64,000 nucleotides of DNA. Origin: UBA1431 sp002329665. Its GTDB lineage: Bacteria > Bacillota > Clostridia > Christensenellales > UBA1431. The stretch is from contig JAXGXY010000001.1 of NCBI GenBank assembly GCA_040772545.1, forward strand, positions 186,001 to 250,000, written 5' to 3'. The stretch's first letter is position 1, and every line of letters starts with the position of its first letter. The notes beneath the pieces were generated by a model. It was not told the origin of the DNA. It did no database searches and was given only the letters and a program-made list of their open reading frames with translations. Of the stretch, positions 34,645 to 43,409 are shown piece after piece. Position numbers and translations under genes: made by a program.

Positions 34645-37086
34645 TCACCCGGCGACGATGTTGACCAGGCGCCCCTTTACCACGATGACCTTTTTCACCT
34701 CTTTGCCATCCAGCGCGCGCATGACTTTCTCTTCCTTCAGCGCGAGCGCGCCGACCTCTTCGTCGGAGAGCCCCGCGTCCACGTCCATATGCGCGCGCAT
34801 CCTCGAGTTGACCTGTATGCCGATCTCCACCGTGTCGCGGCGGAGCATGGCCTCGTCGTAGCGGGGCCAGGGCTGGTTGTGGACGGAATACCTGCCGCCC
34901 GAGCGTTCCCACAGTTCTTCGGCTGCGTGCGGGGCGAACGGGGCGAGCAGGCGCAGCAGGTCGATTGCCGTTTCCCTAAGCAGCGCGGCGTCGGCGGGGC
35001 TGCCGGCGTCGATGTATTTGTACAGCGCGTTGACAAGTTCCATGAGGCGCGCGATGGCCGTGTTGAACTGGAACCGGTCGATGTCGGCCGTTACGCTTTT
35101 TATCGTGTGATGCCGGACGTACTGAAGCTCTTTTTCGGCGGCGCCGTCCGCCCCGCCGCCCTTATTCGGCGGCGTCTTGCCTATGCGCGCGACGAGGCGC
35201 TCCACACGCTCGAGGAAACGGTGCACGGCCTTGATGCCGTCATCGTTCCACGCGCCGCCCTCGATGTAGGCAAAGCCGAAGCCGAGATACATGCGGAAGA
35301 CGTCCGAGCCGTACTTATCGATGTAGTCGTCGGGCGATATGACGTTGCCGTGCGACTTGCTCATGCGGTTGCCGTCCGGGCCGAGTATGACGCCCTGGTG
35401 GACCAGCGAAGCGAAGGGCTCGTCGAATGATAAAAACCCCATGTCCCGAAGCGCCTTGACGAAGAACCTGGCGTAGAGCAGGTGCATGCAGGCGTGCTCG
35501 GCCCCGCCGATGTATTTGTCCACCGGGAGCATCCGGTTCACGGTCGCGGTATCGAACGGGCGCGCGTCGTTTTTGTTGTCGGCGTAGCGCAGAAAGTACC
35601 ACGAGGAACACACGAAGGTGTCCATCGTGTCCGGGTCGCGCCTGGCCGGGCCGCCGCAGCGCGGGCAGGGAACTTTCACGAACTCCTCGTTGCTAGCGAG
35701 CGGGGACGTGCCTTTCGGGCAGAAATCCGCGTCGTAGGGCAGGAGGACGGGCAGCTGGTCGTAGGGGACCGGCACGGTGCCGCAGGCTTCGCAATGGATG
35801 ATGGGGATGGGCGTGCCCCAGTACCGCTGGCGGGAGATGAGCCAGTCGCGAAGGCGGTAGTTCGTCTTGAACGCGCCGTCGCCTTTTTCCATCAGCTTTT
35901 CGATGACGGCGGCCATCCCTTCTTCGCTTTTTAGCCCGTCGAACCCGGGGCTGTTGACCATCGTGCCGTATTCGACGAAGGGCAGCGCGTCGTCGACGCC
36001 CTCGAAGCCTTTTATCACGCGCTCGATGGGCAGGCCGTAACGGGTCGAGAACTCGAAATCGCGTATATCGTGGCCGGGGACCGCCATAACGGCCCCGGTG
36101 CCGTAGGTCACCAGGACGTAGTCGGCGATCCACACGGGCACCTTCCGGCCGTTAACCGGGTTGATCGCGTAGCTCCCCGTGAACACCCCGGTCTTTTCGC
36201 GAAGCGCGGACTGCCGCTCGATCTCGGTGGCCTTGGCGCACTCGGCGCGGTAGTTTTCCACGGCTTCGCGGTTTTCCGCGGTGGTGACGGCGTCCACCAG
36301 CTCGTGTTCGGGCGCGAGCACCACGTACGTGCAGCCGAAGAGCGTGTCCGCCCGCGTGGTGAACACCGGGAACGAAAGGTCCGTTCCCTCGATCCTGAAG
36401 ACGATCTCGCCGCCAACCGATTTGCCGATCCAGTTGCGCTGCATGGTCTTCGTCTTTTCGGGCCAGTCCAGCCTGTCCAGGTCGCCGAGCAGCTCCTCGG
36501 CGTAGTCGGTGATCCTGAAAAACCACTGCGTCAGGTTCTTTTTTTCGATGGCGGTGCCGCAGCGTTCGCAGGCGGCGTCTATTACCTGCTCGTTGGCGAG
36601 CACGGTGTTGCAGCCGGGGCAGTAGTTGACCGGCGCCTGTTTGCGGTATGCGAGACCGCGCTCAAAGAGCCGTAAAAAGAGCCATTGCGTCCACTTGTAG
36701 TATTCGGGCATACAGGTGACGACCTCGTAATCCCAGTCGAACGTGGCACCCATTTCCCTCAGCTGGCGCTTCATCGTATCGATGTTTGTTAGCGTGGAGT
36801 CCTGCGGATGGATGCCGGTCTTGATGGCGTAGTTCTCGGCGGGCAGGCCGAATGCGTCGAAGCCCATCGGGTGGAACACGTTGTAGCCCTGCATCCGCTT
36901 GAAGCGCGCATAGCTGTCCGAGAGCCCGTAGTTGTACCAGTGCCCTACGTGCAGCTTCGCTCCCGACGGGTAGGAGAACATCTCCAGCACGTAAAACTTT
37001 TCATCCCTTCGCGAAGGGTCGAAGGCATAAAGCCGGGTATCCTCCCAGCGTTTTTGCCATTTTTTCTCGATCTTTCTAAAGTCCAT
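34645..37086 (-). CDS. leuS: Leucyl-tRNA synthetase
   Basis: The 813-residue class Ia synthetase shows the HIGH motif as KLHVGHWYNYG (about 42), the CP1 editing domain with TRADTLFG (about 240-250), the zinc-type cysteines CPGCN and CERCG, and the KMSKS motif as MSKSHGN (about 575). The C-terminal VKVIVVKGRLVNIV-like end (KKVIVVKGRLVNIVAG) is the usual bacterial LeuRS terminus. ATG at 37086 is selected because the family begins MDFRKIEKKWQ; an in-frame ATG at 37179 would add a Cys/Arg-rich 31-residue stretch encoded across the leader terminator. A promoter and a terminator hairpin precede it in the 144-base gap, suggesting attenuation. Confidence 0.96.
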   Translation of the reverse strand: MDFRKIEKKWQKRWEDTRLYAFDPSRRDEKFYVLEMFSYPSGAKLHVGHWYNYGLSDSYARFKRMQGYNVFHPMGFDAFGLPAENYAIKTGIHPQDSTLTNIDTMKRQLREMGATFDWDYEVVTCMPEYYKWTQWLFLRLFERGLAYRKQAPVNYCPGCNTVLANEQVIDAACERCGTAIEKKNLTQWFFRITDYAEELLGDLDRLDWPEKTKTMQRNWIGKSVGGEIVFRIEGTDLSFPVFTTRADTLFGCTYVVLAPEHELVDAVTTAENREAVENYRAECAKATEIERQSALREKTGVFTGSYAINPVNGRKVPVWIADYVLVTYGTGAVMAVPGHDIRDFEFSTRYGLPIERVIKGFEGVDDALPFVEYGTMVNSPGFDGLKSEEGMAAVIEKLMEKGDGAFKTNYRLRDWLISRQRYWGTPIPIIHCEACGTVPVPYDQLPVLLPYDADFCPKGTSPLASNEEFVKVPCPRCGGPARRDPDTMDTFVCSSWYFLRYADNKNDARPFDTATVNRMLPVDKYIGGAEHACMHLLYARFFVKALRDMGFLSFDEPFASLVHQGVILGPDGNRMSKSHGNVISPDDYIDKYGSDVFRMYLGFGFAYIEGGAWNDDGIKAVHRFLERVERLVARIGKTPPNKGGGADGAAEKELQYVRHHTIKSVTADIDRFQFNTAIARLMELVNALYKYIDAGSPADAALLRETAIDLLRLLAPFAPHAAEELWERSGGRYSVHNQPWPRYDEAMLRRDTVEIGIQVNSRMRAHMDVDAGLSDEEVGALALKEEKVMRALDGKEVKKVIVVKGRLVNIVAG

Positions 37087-37109
37087 GACATATCCCCTGA
37101 ATAATAATG

Positions 37110-37142
37110 AAAAAAGCCTTCGGCACTGGCGTGCCACAAGGC
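37110..37142 (-). terminator. Terminator hairpin inside the leuS leader (candidate attenuator)
   Basis: On the minus strand GCCTTGTGGCAC (37142-37131) pairs with GTGCCGAAGGC (37126-37116) through 5 + 5 bp around a small internal loop, then TTTTTT (37115-37110). Only 23 bases separate the T-run from the leuS start, too few for another promoter, so leuS transcripts must pass it. Confidence 0.75.
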
Positions 37143-37187
37143 GGTAACCCGGCAAACGGCATGTCGGCGGGTGTTCCATGCCGTTTG

Positions 37188-37216
37188 ATTTTATTATATG
37201 GACGCGGGCGTGTCAA
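37188..37216 (-). promoter_or_regulatory. Promoter for leuS
   Basis: Minus strand TTGACA (37216-37211), a 17-bp spacer and TAAAAT (37193-37188). Predicted start near 37181 gives a leader of about 95 nt. A 10-bp inverted repeat (37154-37163 with 37177-37186) overlaps the predicted start site. Confidence 0.7.
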
Positions 37217-37230
37217 GCCGTATCCCTGCG

Positions 37231-38469
37231 TTACAGGCGGGTCGGTTCGATGTTTCGCGTGTGTTCCACCCTCTCCCATGTGATGTCGTTGAGCTTGAAG
37301 ACCGACATCACGTTGATGAAGACCCATGAAAGCAGGAACACAGGGTAGGACAACAGGCCTCTGAAACACCTTGCGAGCGTCAGCCGTTTTTCGATCAGCA
37401 TCGTCACGACGACTTGGGCGATGGGCATGCAGATGGTAAAAAGGAAGAAGCAGAGCGCAAAGGTGAATACCGCCGATTCGTTCGTGAAGCCTATCTGTAT
37501 GCCGACGAGGTAAACGAACAGCAACAGGAAGGAAATGAAGAGCATGGGCATGCCGGAGATATACAGGAGGGTGTCCACTATCGTGAGGTTCCCGTGCTTG
37601 AACAGTGCCTTTATTAGCGTCGGGAAATATGCGGTGAAGCACTGCAGATGCCCCACGGACCACCTCAGCCGCTGTTTATAGGACTGCCTGAACTTCAGGG
37701 GCTGTTCGTCGTATACGATGGCGTCCGTCGCCCAGCCGATCTTGCGGCCCTTGGCGATATTGATAATGGAGAATTCGATGTCCTCCGTCATGGTCTTCGT
37801 ATGCCAGCCGCCCTGTTCCCTGAGGACTTTCATGCTTACCATGAACCCCGTCCCGTTGATCAGCGGAGAGAGCCCCAGGTTATACCGGGGAAGGTGGTAG
37901 AGCAGGTTGTTGGACCAGTAATGGAAAGAATAGCTGATGCTTATCCAGTTGTCGATGGGGTTTTTCATGTCCCTGTAACCCTGTACGATCTCCTCGCCGC
38001 AGCAGAGTTTGTGGTTCATGGCCCTGAAGAAACCGGCGTCCACGATGTTGTCGGCGTCGAATACGCAGAACGCGTCGTAGGCGTAAGGTTTTTGCGAGAG
38101 TATCTGGGCAAAGAACCATTCCAGCGCGTAGCCCTTGCCCAGATGGGTCGGATTGAAACGCTCATAGACGTTCACGCCCAGCGAACGCGCGATGTTTACG
38201 GTATTGTCCGTACAGTTGTCTGCGATGACGTAGATATCGATGAGCTCCCGCGGGTAATCCTGGTTCAGGAGGCTCAAAAGAAGTGCCCGTATCACCCGTT
38301 CCTCATTGCGTGCACAGACGACAGCCATAAACCGGTGATTCTTCAGCGGAATGATTGGCCGTGGTTTTTTGCTTCGTCTGCAAAATAATGTGATTATGAT
38401 CTGATATGCCGCAACAACCGATATGAATACCAGGTACGGCAACAGCATCAAAAAAAATGGCTTACTCAT
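37231..38469 (-). CDS. Membrane glycosyltransferase family 2
   Basis: A 412-residue processive-type GT2. One N-terminal membrane helix (about 5-27) precedes the GT-A domain, which shows AVVCARNEE, the metal-binding DAD (in VFDADNI), the catalytic TED (in KTMTEDIEF) and the QxxRW product motif QRLRWS. Three or four helices fill the C-terminus (about 300-395). The pattern resembles hyaluronan/cellulose/N-acetylglucosamine synthase-like enzymes that polymerise and extrude an envelope polysaccharide; the sugar is unknown. It is a single gene with no polysaccharide cluster around it. Confidence 0.85.
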   Translation of the reverse strand: MSKPFFLMLLPYLVFISVVAAYQIIITLFCRRSKKPRPIIPLKNHRFMAVVCARNEERVIRALLLSLLNQDYPRELIDIYVIADNCTDNTVNIARSLGVNVYERFNPTHLGKGYALEWFFAQILSQKPYAYDAFCVFDADNIVDAGFFRAMNHKLCCGEEIVQGYRDMKNPIDNWISISYSFHYWSNNLLYHLPRYNLGLSPLINGTGFMVSMKVLREQGGWHTKTMTEDIEFSIINIAKGRKIGWATDAIVYDEQPLKFRQSYKQRLRWSVGHLQCFTAYFPTLIKALFKHGNLTIVDTLLYISGMPMLFISFLLLFVYLVGIQIGFTNESAVFTFALCFFLFTICMPIAQVVVTMLIEKRLTLARCFRGLLSYPVFLLSWVFINVMSVFKLNDITWERVEHTRNIEPTRL

Positions 38470-38735
38470 CGCTCACCAAAATCGCCGTCAAAATTGAATC
38501 GTCCCCAAGAACTATTCGGTATATTATCACAGATATGGCTATTTTACAAGCTACCAGCGGAATTAATAATCTGTCGTATGCTGCGGACGGGGCGAATATT
38601 ATCGAAAAAAAGGGACGCACCGGCCCTAATGCCACAGCGATTGACGTATTGCCGGATTCGATATAAACTGATTGTTGGCACAGTCTTGATTCGAAGGTTT
38701 GCCGGGCTTTTCCGGGATACAGTGGGGGTTATGAT

Positions 38736-40043
38736 TTGGAAGAAGTACAGCGGAGACTGGGGATTCGCATCCCCGGCGTCCTGTTGCCGTCTGCGGGGAC
38801 GGACCTTTATAAATGGGCGGTCATCGCCTGCGACCAGTTCACCTCGCAGCCCGAGTACTGGGAGGACGCGGCCCGGATCGTCGGGGACGCGCCCTCGACG
38901 CTGCACATGATCTACCCCGAAGTCTATCTGGGAGAAAAGGACGAATCGCAAAGGATCGACGCGATCGTCGCGGCGATGGAACGTTACCTTCAAAACGGCG
39001 TCCTGAGAGAATACCCGCCCGGCGTTATCGTCACATGGCGCCGGAACGCATCGGGCACGCTGGTGCGCAAGGGCGTCATGCTCAGCGTGGACCTTGAATG
39101 CTACGATTATGAAGAAGGGTCCGCGTCGATCATCCGCGCGACCGAGGGAACGATAAAGGAGAGGATTCCGCCGCGCCTTCGCATCCGGTCCCGCGCGCCC
39201 GTCGACCTGCCCCACGTGATGATGCTCGTCGACGACGCCCGCCATACCGTGATCGAGCCGATGTACGCGCGTGCCAATAAGGCCGAGCCCGTATACGACA
39301 CGGAACTCATGCTGGGGGGAGGACACGTTCGCGCGTGGCACGTGACGGACCCCGGCGCGATCGAACTGATGCTTCTAGCGCTGGACGCGCTGCTGAAAGC
39401 GTCCGAGGCCCGGAGCCCGGGCGCGCCGATGCTGTTTGCGGTCGGGGACGGCAACCATTCGCTGGCCGCCGCGAAGGCGCATTGGGAAAACGTGAAGCGT
39501 TCGATCGCGAAGGACGCCGCAGGCGAACACCCTGCAAGGTTCGCGCTTTGTGAAATCCTGAACCTCTACGACGAAGGCATACGGATGGAGCCCATCCATC
39601 GGCTGCTCTTCGATGTCGATACGGATAAGGCCCTCTCGTTCCTTATCGGATTCTACCGCGATAAGGGGATGAAGGCGCGCTTATTGAAGCCCGGCGAAAC
39701 CGTATCGGCCGGGCAGGCGCTCGAGTATTCGGCACAGAACGGACCGGGGATGATGCATATTGCGGACCCTCGGAATAGCGTCGTGGCCGATACCCTGCAG
39801 GCAGGTCTCGACGCCCTGCTCGGCGCGTTCCCAAAGGCGCGCATCGATTATATTCACGGGCGGGACGCGCTCGAAGCGCTTTCGAAGGCCCCCGGATGCC
39901 TGGGATTCCTGCTGCCGCAGATCAGGAAGGACACCCTGTTCTCGACGGTCATGAAAGGCGGCGTGCTCCCGCGCAAGGCGTTTTCGATCGGCGAAGCGGA
40001 CGAGAAACGCTATTATATGGAAGGCAAGCGCATCCGCCCCTGA
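38736..40043 (+). CDS. DUF1015 family protein
   Basis: A 435-residue soluble protein recognisable as DUF1015 from its opening (GVLLPSAGTDLYKWAVIACDQFTSQPEYW), the central DGNHSLAAAKAHW (near 235) and the IDYIHGRDAL segment near 370. The family has an unresolved function; in Clostridia I recall it beside serA and serC, and here those genes lie 4.7 kb downstream. The start is TTG at 38736 after GGGGG. A candidate promoter TTGACG-N15-TATAAA (38641-38667) lies upstream. Aspartate kinase follows after 70 bases, suggesting a link to amino-acid metabolism. Confidence 0.82.
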   Translation: MEEVQRRLGIRIPGVLLPSAGTDLYKWAVIACDQFTSQPEYWEDAARIVGDAPSTLHMIYPEVYLGEKDESQRIDAIVAAMERYLQNGVLREYPPGVIVTWRRNASGTLVRKGVMLSVDLECYDYEEGSASIIRATEGTIKERIPPRLRIRSRAPVDLPHVMMLVDDARHTVIEPMYARANKAEPVYDTELMLGGGHVRAWHVTDPGAIELMLLALDALLKASEARSPGAPMLFAVGDGNHSLAAAKAHWENVKRSIAKDAAGEHPARFALCEILNLYDEGIRMEPIHRLLFDVDTDKALSFLIGFYRDKGMKARLLKPGETVSAGQALEYSAQNGPGMMHIADPRNSVVADTLQAGLDALLGAFPKARIDYIHGRDALEALSKAPGCLGFLLPQIRKDTLFSTVMKGGVLPRKAFSIGEADEKRYYMEGKRIRP

Positions 40044-40113
40044 CGGGGAACGCTGCAAAGACGGTTCCGGCCTGCGGGTTGCGTTACACCAATCAGATAT
40101 GGAGGCTACATAC

Positions 40114-41427
40114 ATGGGCTGCAAGGTAGCAAAATTCGGCGGAAGCTCGCTGGCGTGCGCGGAACGATTCGCGCGCGTGCGCGAAATCATATCGGAGGAC
40201 CCCGAGCGCGTCTACGTGGTCCCGTCGGCGCCCGGGAAACACGGCGACGACGTCGAAAAGATCACGGACATGCTCTACTCGGCGCAGGAAAACGCCGGGA
40301 GCGAAAAGTTTGACGAAATCTTCGGCCGTATCGACAAACGGTTTACCGACATCGTTGCGCAACTCGGCCTCGGGCTGGACATAAGGCCGCATCTCGATAC
40401 CGTTCGCGAGAACATCCTCGGCGGCCTGGGCCCCGACTACACGGCCAGCCGCGGTGAATACCTCTGCGGCATCATACTTGCGGAGTACCTCGGGTACGCG
40501 TTCGTGGACGCGGCGGAAGTGGTATGCTTCGACCAGAAAGGCAGGTTCGACGCGGACAGGACGCAGCGGGTCATGGCCGCCCGCCTGAAAAAGGACCGCC
40601 CCGCCGTTATCCCGGGATTCTACGGCGCGATGCCGGACGGCGGGATCAGGACGTTTTCGCGCGGCGGGTCGGATATCACAGGCGCTCTCGTGTCGCGGGC
40701 CGTGCAGGCGTCGGTCTACGAGAACTGGACGGACGTGCCCGGCTTCATGGTAGCCGACCCGCGCATCGTCCCGGAGTCGAAGGTGATCGAATACGTCACG
40801 TACAAAGAACTCAGGGAGCTTTCGTACATGGGCGCGTCCGTGCTCCACGAAGACGCTATCTTCCCGGTGCGCGTAGAGGGGATCCCGATCCACGTGCGCA
40901 ATACGAATACGCCCGCCAAGCAGGGGACGATGATCGTCAAGGACCTTCCCGAAGGGTACGACTCCGGCACTGTCACCGGCATCGCGGGGCGGAAAGGGTT
41001 TACGGTCATCGCCATAGAGAAGGCGCTGATGAACGCCGAAGTCGGGTTCGGCCGCCGCGTGCTGTGGGTGCTCGAACGCCACGGCGTCTCCTTCGAACAT
41101 ATGCCGACGGGGATAGACACGCTCTCGCTGGTGATCTCGGATACGGAGCTGGACGGCAAGCTCGATACGATTCTGGAGGATCTGTGGGCGCAGTGCAACC
41201 CGGACTCCATCGAGGCGTTCACCAACATGGGCGTCATCGCAACGGTCGGCCAGGGGATGATCCGAAGGGTCGGGATCGCCGCCAGGCTGTTCACGGCGCT
41301 CGCGAACGAATCGGTGAACGTGCGCATGATCGACCAGGGGTCCAGCGAACTCAACATCATCGTGGGCGTCGAGAACGAAGATTTCGAAAAGGCGGTGCGC
41401 GCGATCTACCGTGCGTTCGTGGAGTAG
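40114..41427 (+). CDS. lysC: Aspartate kinase
   Basis: The 437-residue enzyme phosphorylates aspartate, the first step to lysine, threonine and methionine. The kinase motif KVAKFGGSSLA is at the N-terminus, followed by SRGGSDITGA (about 190) and VADPRIVP (about 213). Two ACT domains occupy the C-terminal 140 residues (TVIAIEKALMN, then IATVGQGM and SSELNIIVGV) and imply feedback control. ATG at 40114 has GGAGG 8 bases upstream; the ATG at 40099 overlaps that site. A hairpin (41443-41480) and a strong terminator (41522-41547) follow. Confidence 0.93.
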   Translation: MGCKVAKFGGSSLACAERFARVREIISEDPERVYVVPSAPGKHGDDVEKITDMLYSAQENAGSEKFDEIFGRIDKRFTDIVAQLGLGLDIRPHLDTVRENILGGLGPDYTASRGEYLCGIILAEYLGYAFVDAAEVVCFDQKGRFDADRTQRVMAARLKKDRPAVIPGFYGAMPDGGIRTFSRGGSDITGALVSRAVQASVYENWTDVPGFMVADPRIVPESKVIEYVTYKELRELSYMGASVLHEDAIFPVRVEGIPIHVRNTNTPAKQGTMIVKDLPEGYDSGTVTGIAGRKGFTVIAIEKALMNAEVGFGRRVLWVLERHGVSFEHMPTGIDTLSLVISDTELDGKLDTILEDLWAQCNPDSIEAFTNMGVIATVGQGMIRRVGIAARLFTALANESVNVRMIDQGSSELNIIVGVENEDFEKAVRAIYRAFVE

Positions 41428-41521
41428 CGCGGTGGATGCTAAGGCGGGTCTTTTACGGGCTGTGTCCGGGAAGACCCGCCCCACGGCTTCGGTCGCTAAT
41501 CCCGGGACGTTGGTAATCTGT

Positions 41522-41547
41522 GCCCTTTACGCTAAAGGGCGCTTTTT
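41522..41547 (+). terminator. Rho-independent terminator after lysC
   Basis: GCCCTTTA (41522-41529) pairs with TAAAGGGC (41533-41540), 3-nt loop, followed by GCTTTTT. An upstream 10-bp stem (41443-41452 with 41471-41480) lacks a T-run. Confidence 0.85.
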
Positions 41548-41559
41548 ACTGCTTGGCGG

Positions 41560-41826
41560 GTGGCGCCGGATCGAAACATCCGCAGATACCTCGGCCCGAC
41601 GCTGATACCTCAGGCCGGGGTCGCCATCGGCCTGTTGATGGTAGCGGGCGCGATCCTGCCGGAATACGCCAAAGCGATGAACGTGGTCATGCTCAGCGCA
41701 ACTTTCCTGTATTCCGTCACCGGGCCGTCGATCGCGAAAGCGTCGCTGGTCAGGGCCGGCGAGATCGAGCTCGCCAAAGACGAGGAAAAAAAGCGCATCA
41801 AAGCCCACCCGTCGCTGAAAAAATAA
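41560..41826 (+). pseudogene. C-terminal remnant of a cation/proton antiporter
   Basis: An 88-codon open frame whose product (RRYLGPTLIPQAGVAIGL, then a second hydrophobic helix and a basic tail) looks like the last two membrane helices and tail of a CPA-type Na+/H+ antiporter of about 400 residues. The rest is absent: the lysC terminator ends only 12 bases upstream. There is no good ribosome binding site. It is therefore best read as a deletion remnant, with the junction near 41550. A short stand-alone protein is possible but less likely. A weak terminator follows at about 41855-41884. Confidence 0.6.
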
Positions 41827-42113
41827 ACTCTGCCGGGAAACCGCATGACTTTTGCGGAATCGACCTCCGGTTCCGGGTTTTTTTGCCGGGGCAAAGCTTA
41901 TGGGTTTCGAAGGACTTCGGGCTTAAGGCGCTGAATACTGCATACGTTGTCGTGCTTTGCCGCAGTCTCCGGCGACCGGATGCCGTCTCGGCAAACGGAA
42001 GTATGGCAAACGCGATGCTTCGCGGGGTACAATGGAAGGGGCAGATAAGCCCGCCGCGGGACCGCCGCGCGGGAAGCCTGCCCACCGAAGCCAACATCGG
42101 GAGGACTCGGGCG

Positions 42114-43331
42114 TTGGATTGGCAGCGAAAACTGCAATACGTTTTTATCACGGCGCTTGCCGCCGTCTTTTTCCTGTGCGTGCTCTCGGCGTTCGCCACG
42201 CCCGGCGCTTTTTCGGACATGGGCCCGCACATGGAGAAACACGTGCGGATCATGGCGGGCGAGGCCTCGACGGCCTACCCCCTCATGTATTACGCGGCCG
42301 AGGCCATACACGGCGCGTTCAACCTGCCGCTCGACGTTTCCTACGGGATATTTTTGGGCGCCTGCAGCGTCTTCGTCCTGTTCACGCTGTACTGGTTCTT
42401 CAGGAGGGAAACGCCGGTATCGCCTGCCCTCGCTTTTTTGGGCGCGCTGTCCGTGTCGGTGATGCTTCACGTGTATTTCCCCGGATGGGTCCTCGGCATC
42501 TACTACGGCCAGGGCGGCGGCAACGCGTGGCTCAACCCGTCCTTCACGGCGATGAAGCCGTTTGCCGTGGCCGCGTTCCTCGCGTTCGCGCTGCTCATGG
42601 ACAACCTCGTGAGGAAAAAGGGCGGCGCAGAGGGCTATGTCCTGCTCCGCGGCGCGCCGGTGCGCGAAAACGCGCTGTACGCCGCTTTCGTCCTTGCGTG
42701 CTCCCTGAGCATGCTCGCCAAGCCGAGCTTCGTATTCGGGTTCGTGTTCGCGGCGGCGATACTTTTCCTTATTCGGATCAGGTACTTTGAAAAGAAGTTC
42801 TTCTTCGTCATGCTGGTTTCCGCCCTGGCGATGGGAGCCCTGCTCTTGCTGCAGTTCGGCGAAATCTTCAAGGAGACGGGCCTGCACAGCGGCGGGATCA
42901 TCTTTTCTCCCGCCCGCGCCGTCTACTACGCGGGCACGATGACCAAGAGCATCCCGCTTTCCCTCGCGTCGAACCTGCTTTATCCCGTGGTCATGCTCGC
43001 GCTCTTCTACAGGGACATCAACCCTTTGAAGCACAACGTCTATCTTTTAAGCTGGGTCTTCTACGGGGTCTCCCTCGTCATCGGCTTCACCCTCAGCGAA
43101 GGGTCGTTCCCCGAGCACCTGAACATGGAGTGGACGCGAAGCATCGCCATTTTCCTATTGAACACCACGGCGACGCTGGAATACCTCAAACGGATCGCGG
43201 GCCGGGGCGAGGCCCGTGCCCGCCTGGGAAAAAGGGCGCGGACCGCGTACGATGTGAAGCTCGGCGCCGTCTTTATCTGCCTCCTGCTCGAACTCTATAC
43301 GGGGATCGTCTGGCTGGGGATGTATATTTAG
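42114..43331 (+). CDS. Polytopic membrane protein, GT-C-like, tandem copy 1
   Basis: A 405-residue protein with about nine or ten hydrophobic helices. After the first helix (about 8-27) comes an extracytoplasmic-type loop with SDMGPHMEKHVRIMAGEA and YPLMYYA, then further on YYGQGGGNAW-NPS-TAMKPFAV, and near the end a basic cytoplasmic stretch. A first-loop acidic motif followed by G-x-YPLMY resembles GT-C-fold, lipid-linked-sugar glycosyltransferases; that is an inference from pattern. The start is TTG at 42114 with GGGAGGA upstream. The next gene is a clear paralogue. Confidence 0.65.
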   Translation: MDWQRKLQYVFITALAAVFFLCVLSAFATPGAFSDMGPHMEKHVRIMAGEASTAYPLMYYAAEAIHGAFNLPLDVSYGIFLGACSVFVLFTLYWFFRRETPVSPALAFLGALSVSVMLHVYFPGWVLGIYYGQGGGNAWLNPSFTAMKPFAVAAFLAFALLMDNLVRKKGGAEGYVLLRGAPVRENALYAAFVLACSLSMLAKPSFVFGFVFAAAILFLIRIRYFEKKFFFVMLVSALAMGALLLLQFGEIFKETGLHSGGIIFSPARAVYYAGTMTKSIPLSLASNLLYPVVMLALFYRDINPLKHNVYLLSWVFYGVSLVIGFTLSEGSFPEHLNMEWTRSIAIFLLNTTATLEYLKRIAGRGEARARLGKRARTAYDVKLGAVFICLLLELYTGIVWLGMYI

Positions 43332-43409
43332 GCGGAAGGAGGACGAATACTCCTATAGTCGAACGCACGTCTTATGTGTCCGCCGCCTGCCCGGATAGGG
43401 GTGAAGAAT

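Noticed and set aside
37087..37179. N-terminal extension of LeuRS from ATG at 37179
   Set aside because: It would add a Cys/Arg-rich stretch encoded across the terminator hairpin, and the conserved protein begins at MDFRKIEKKW.
37087..37200. Canonical T-box upstream of leuS
   Set aside because: The leader is about 95 nt and lacks the AGGGTGGNACCGCG consensus; only a terminator hairpin is supported.
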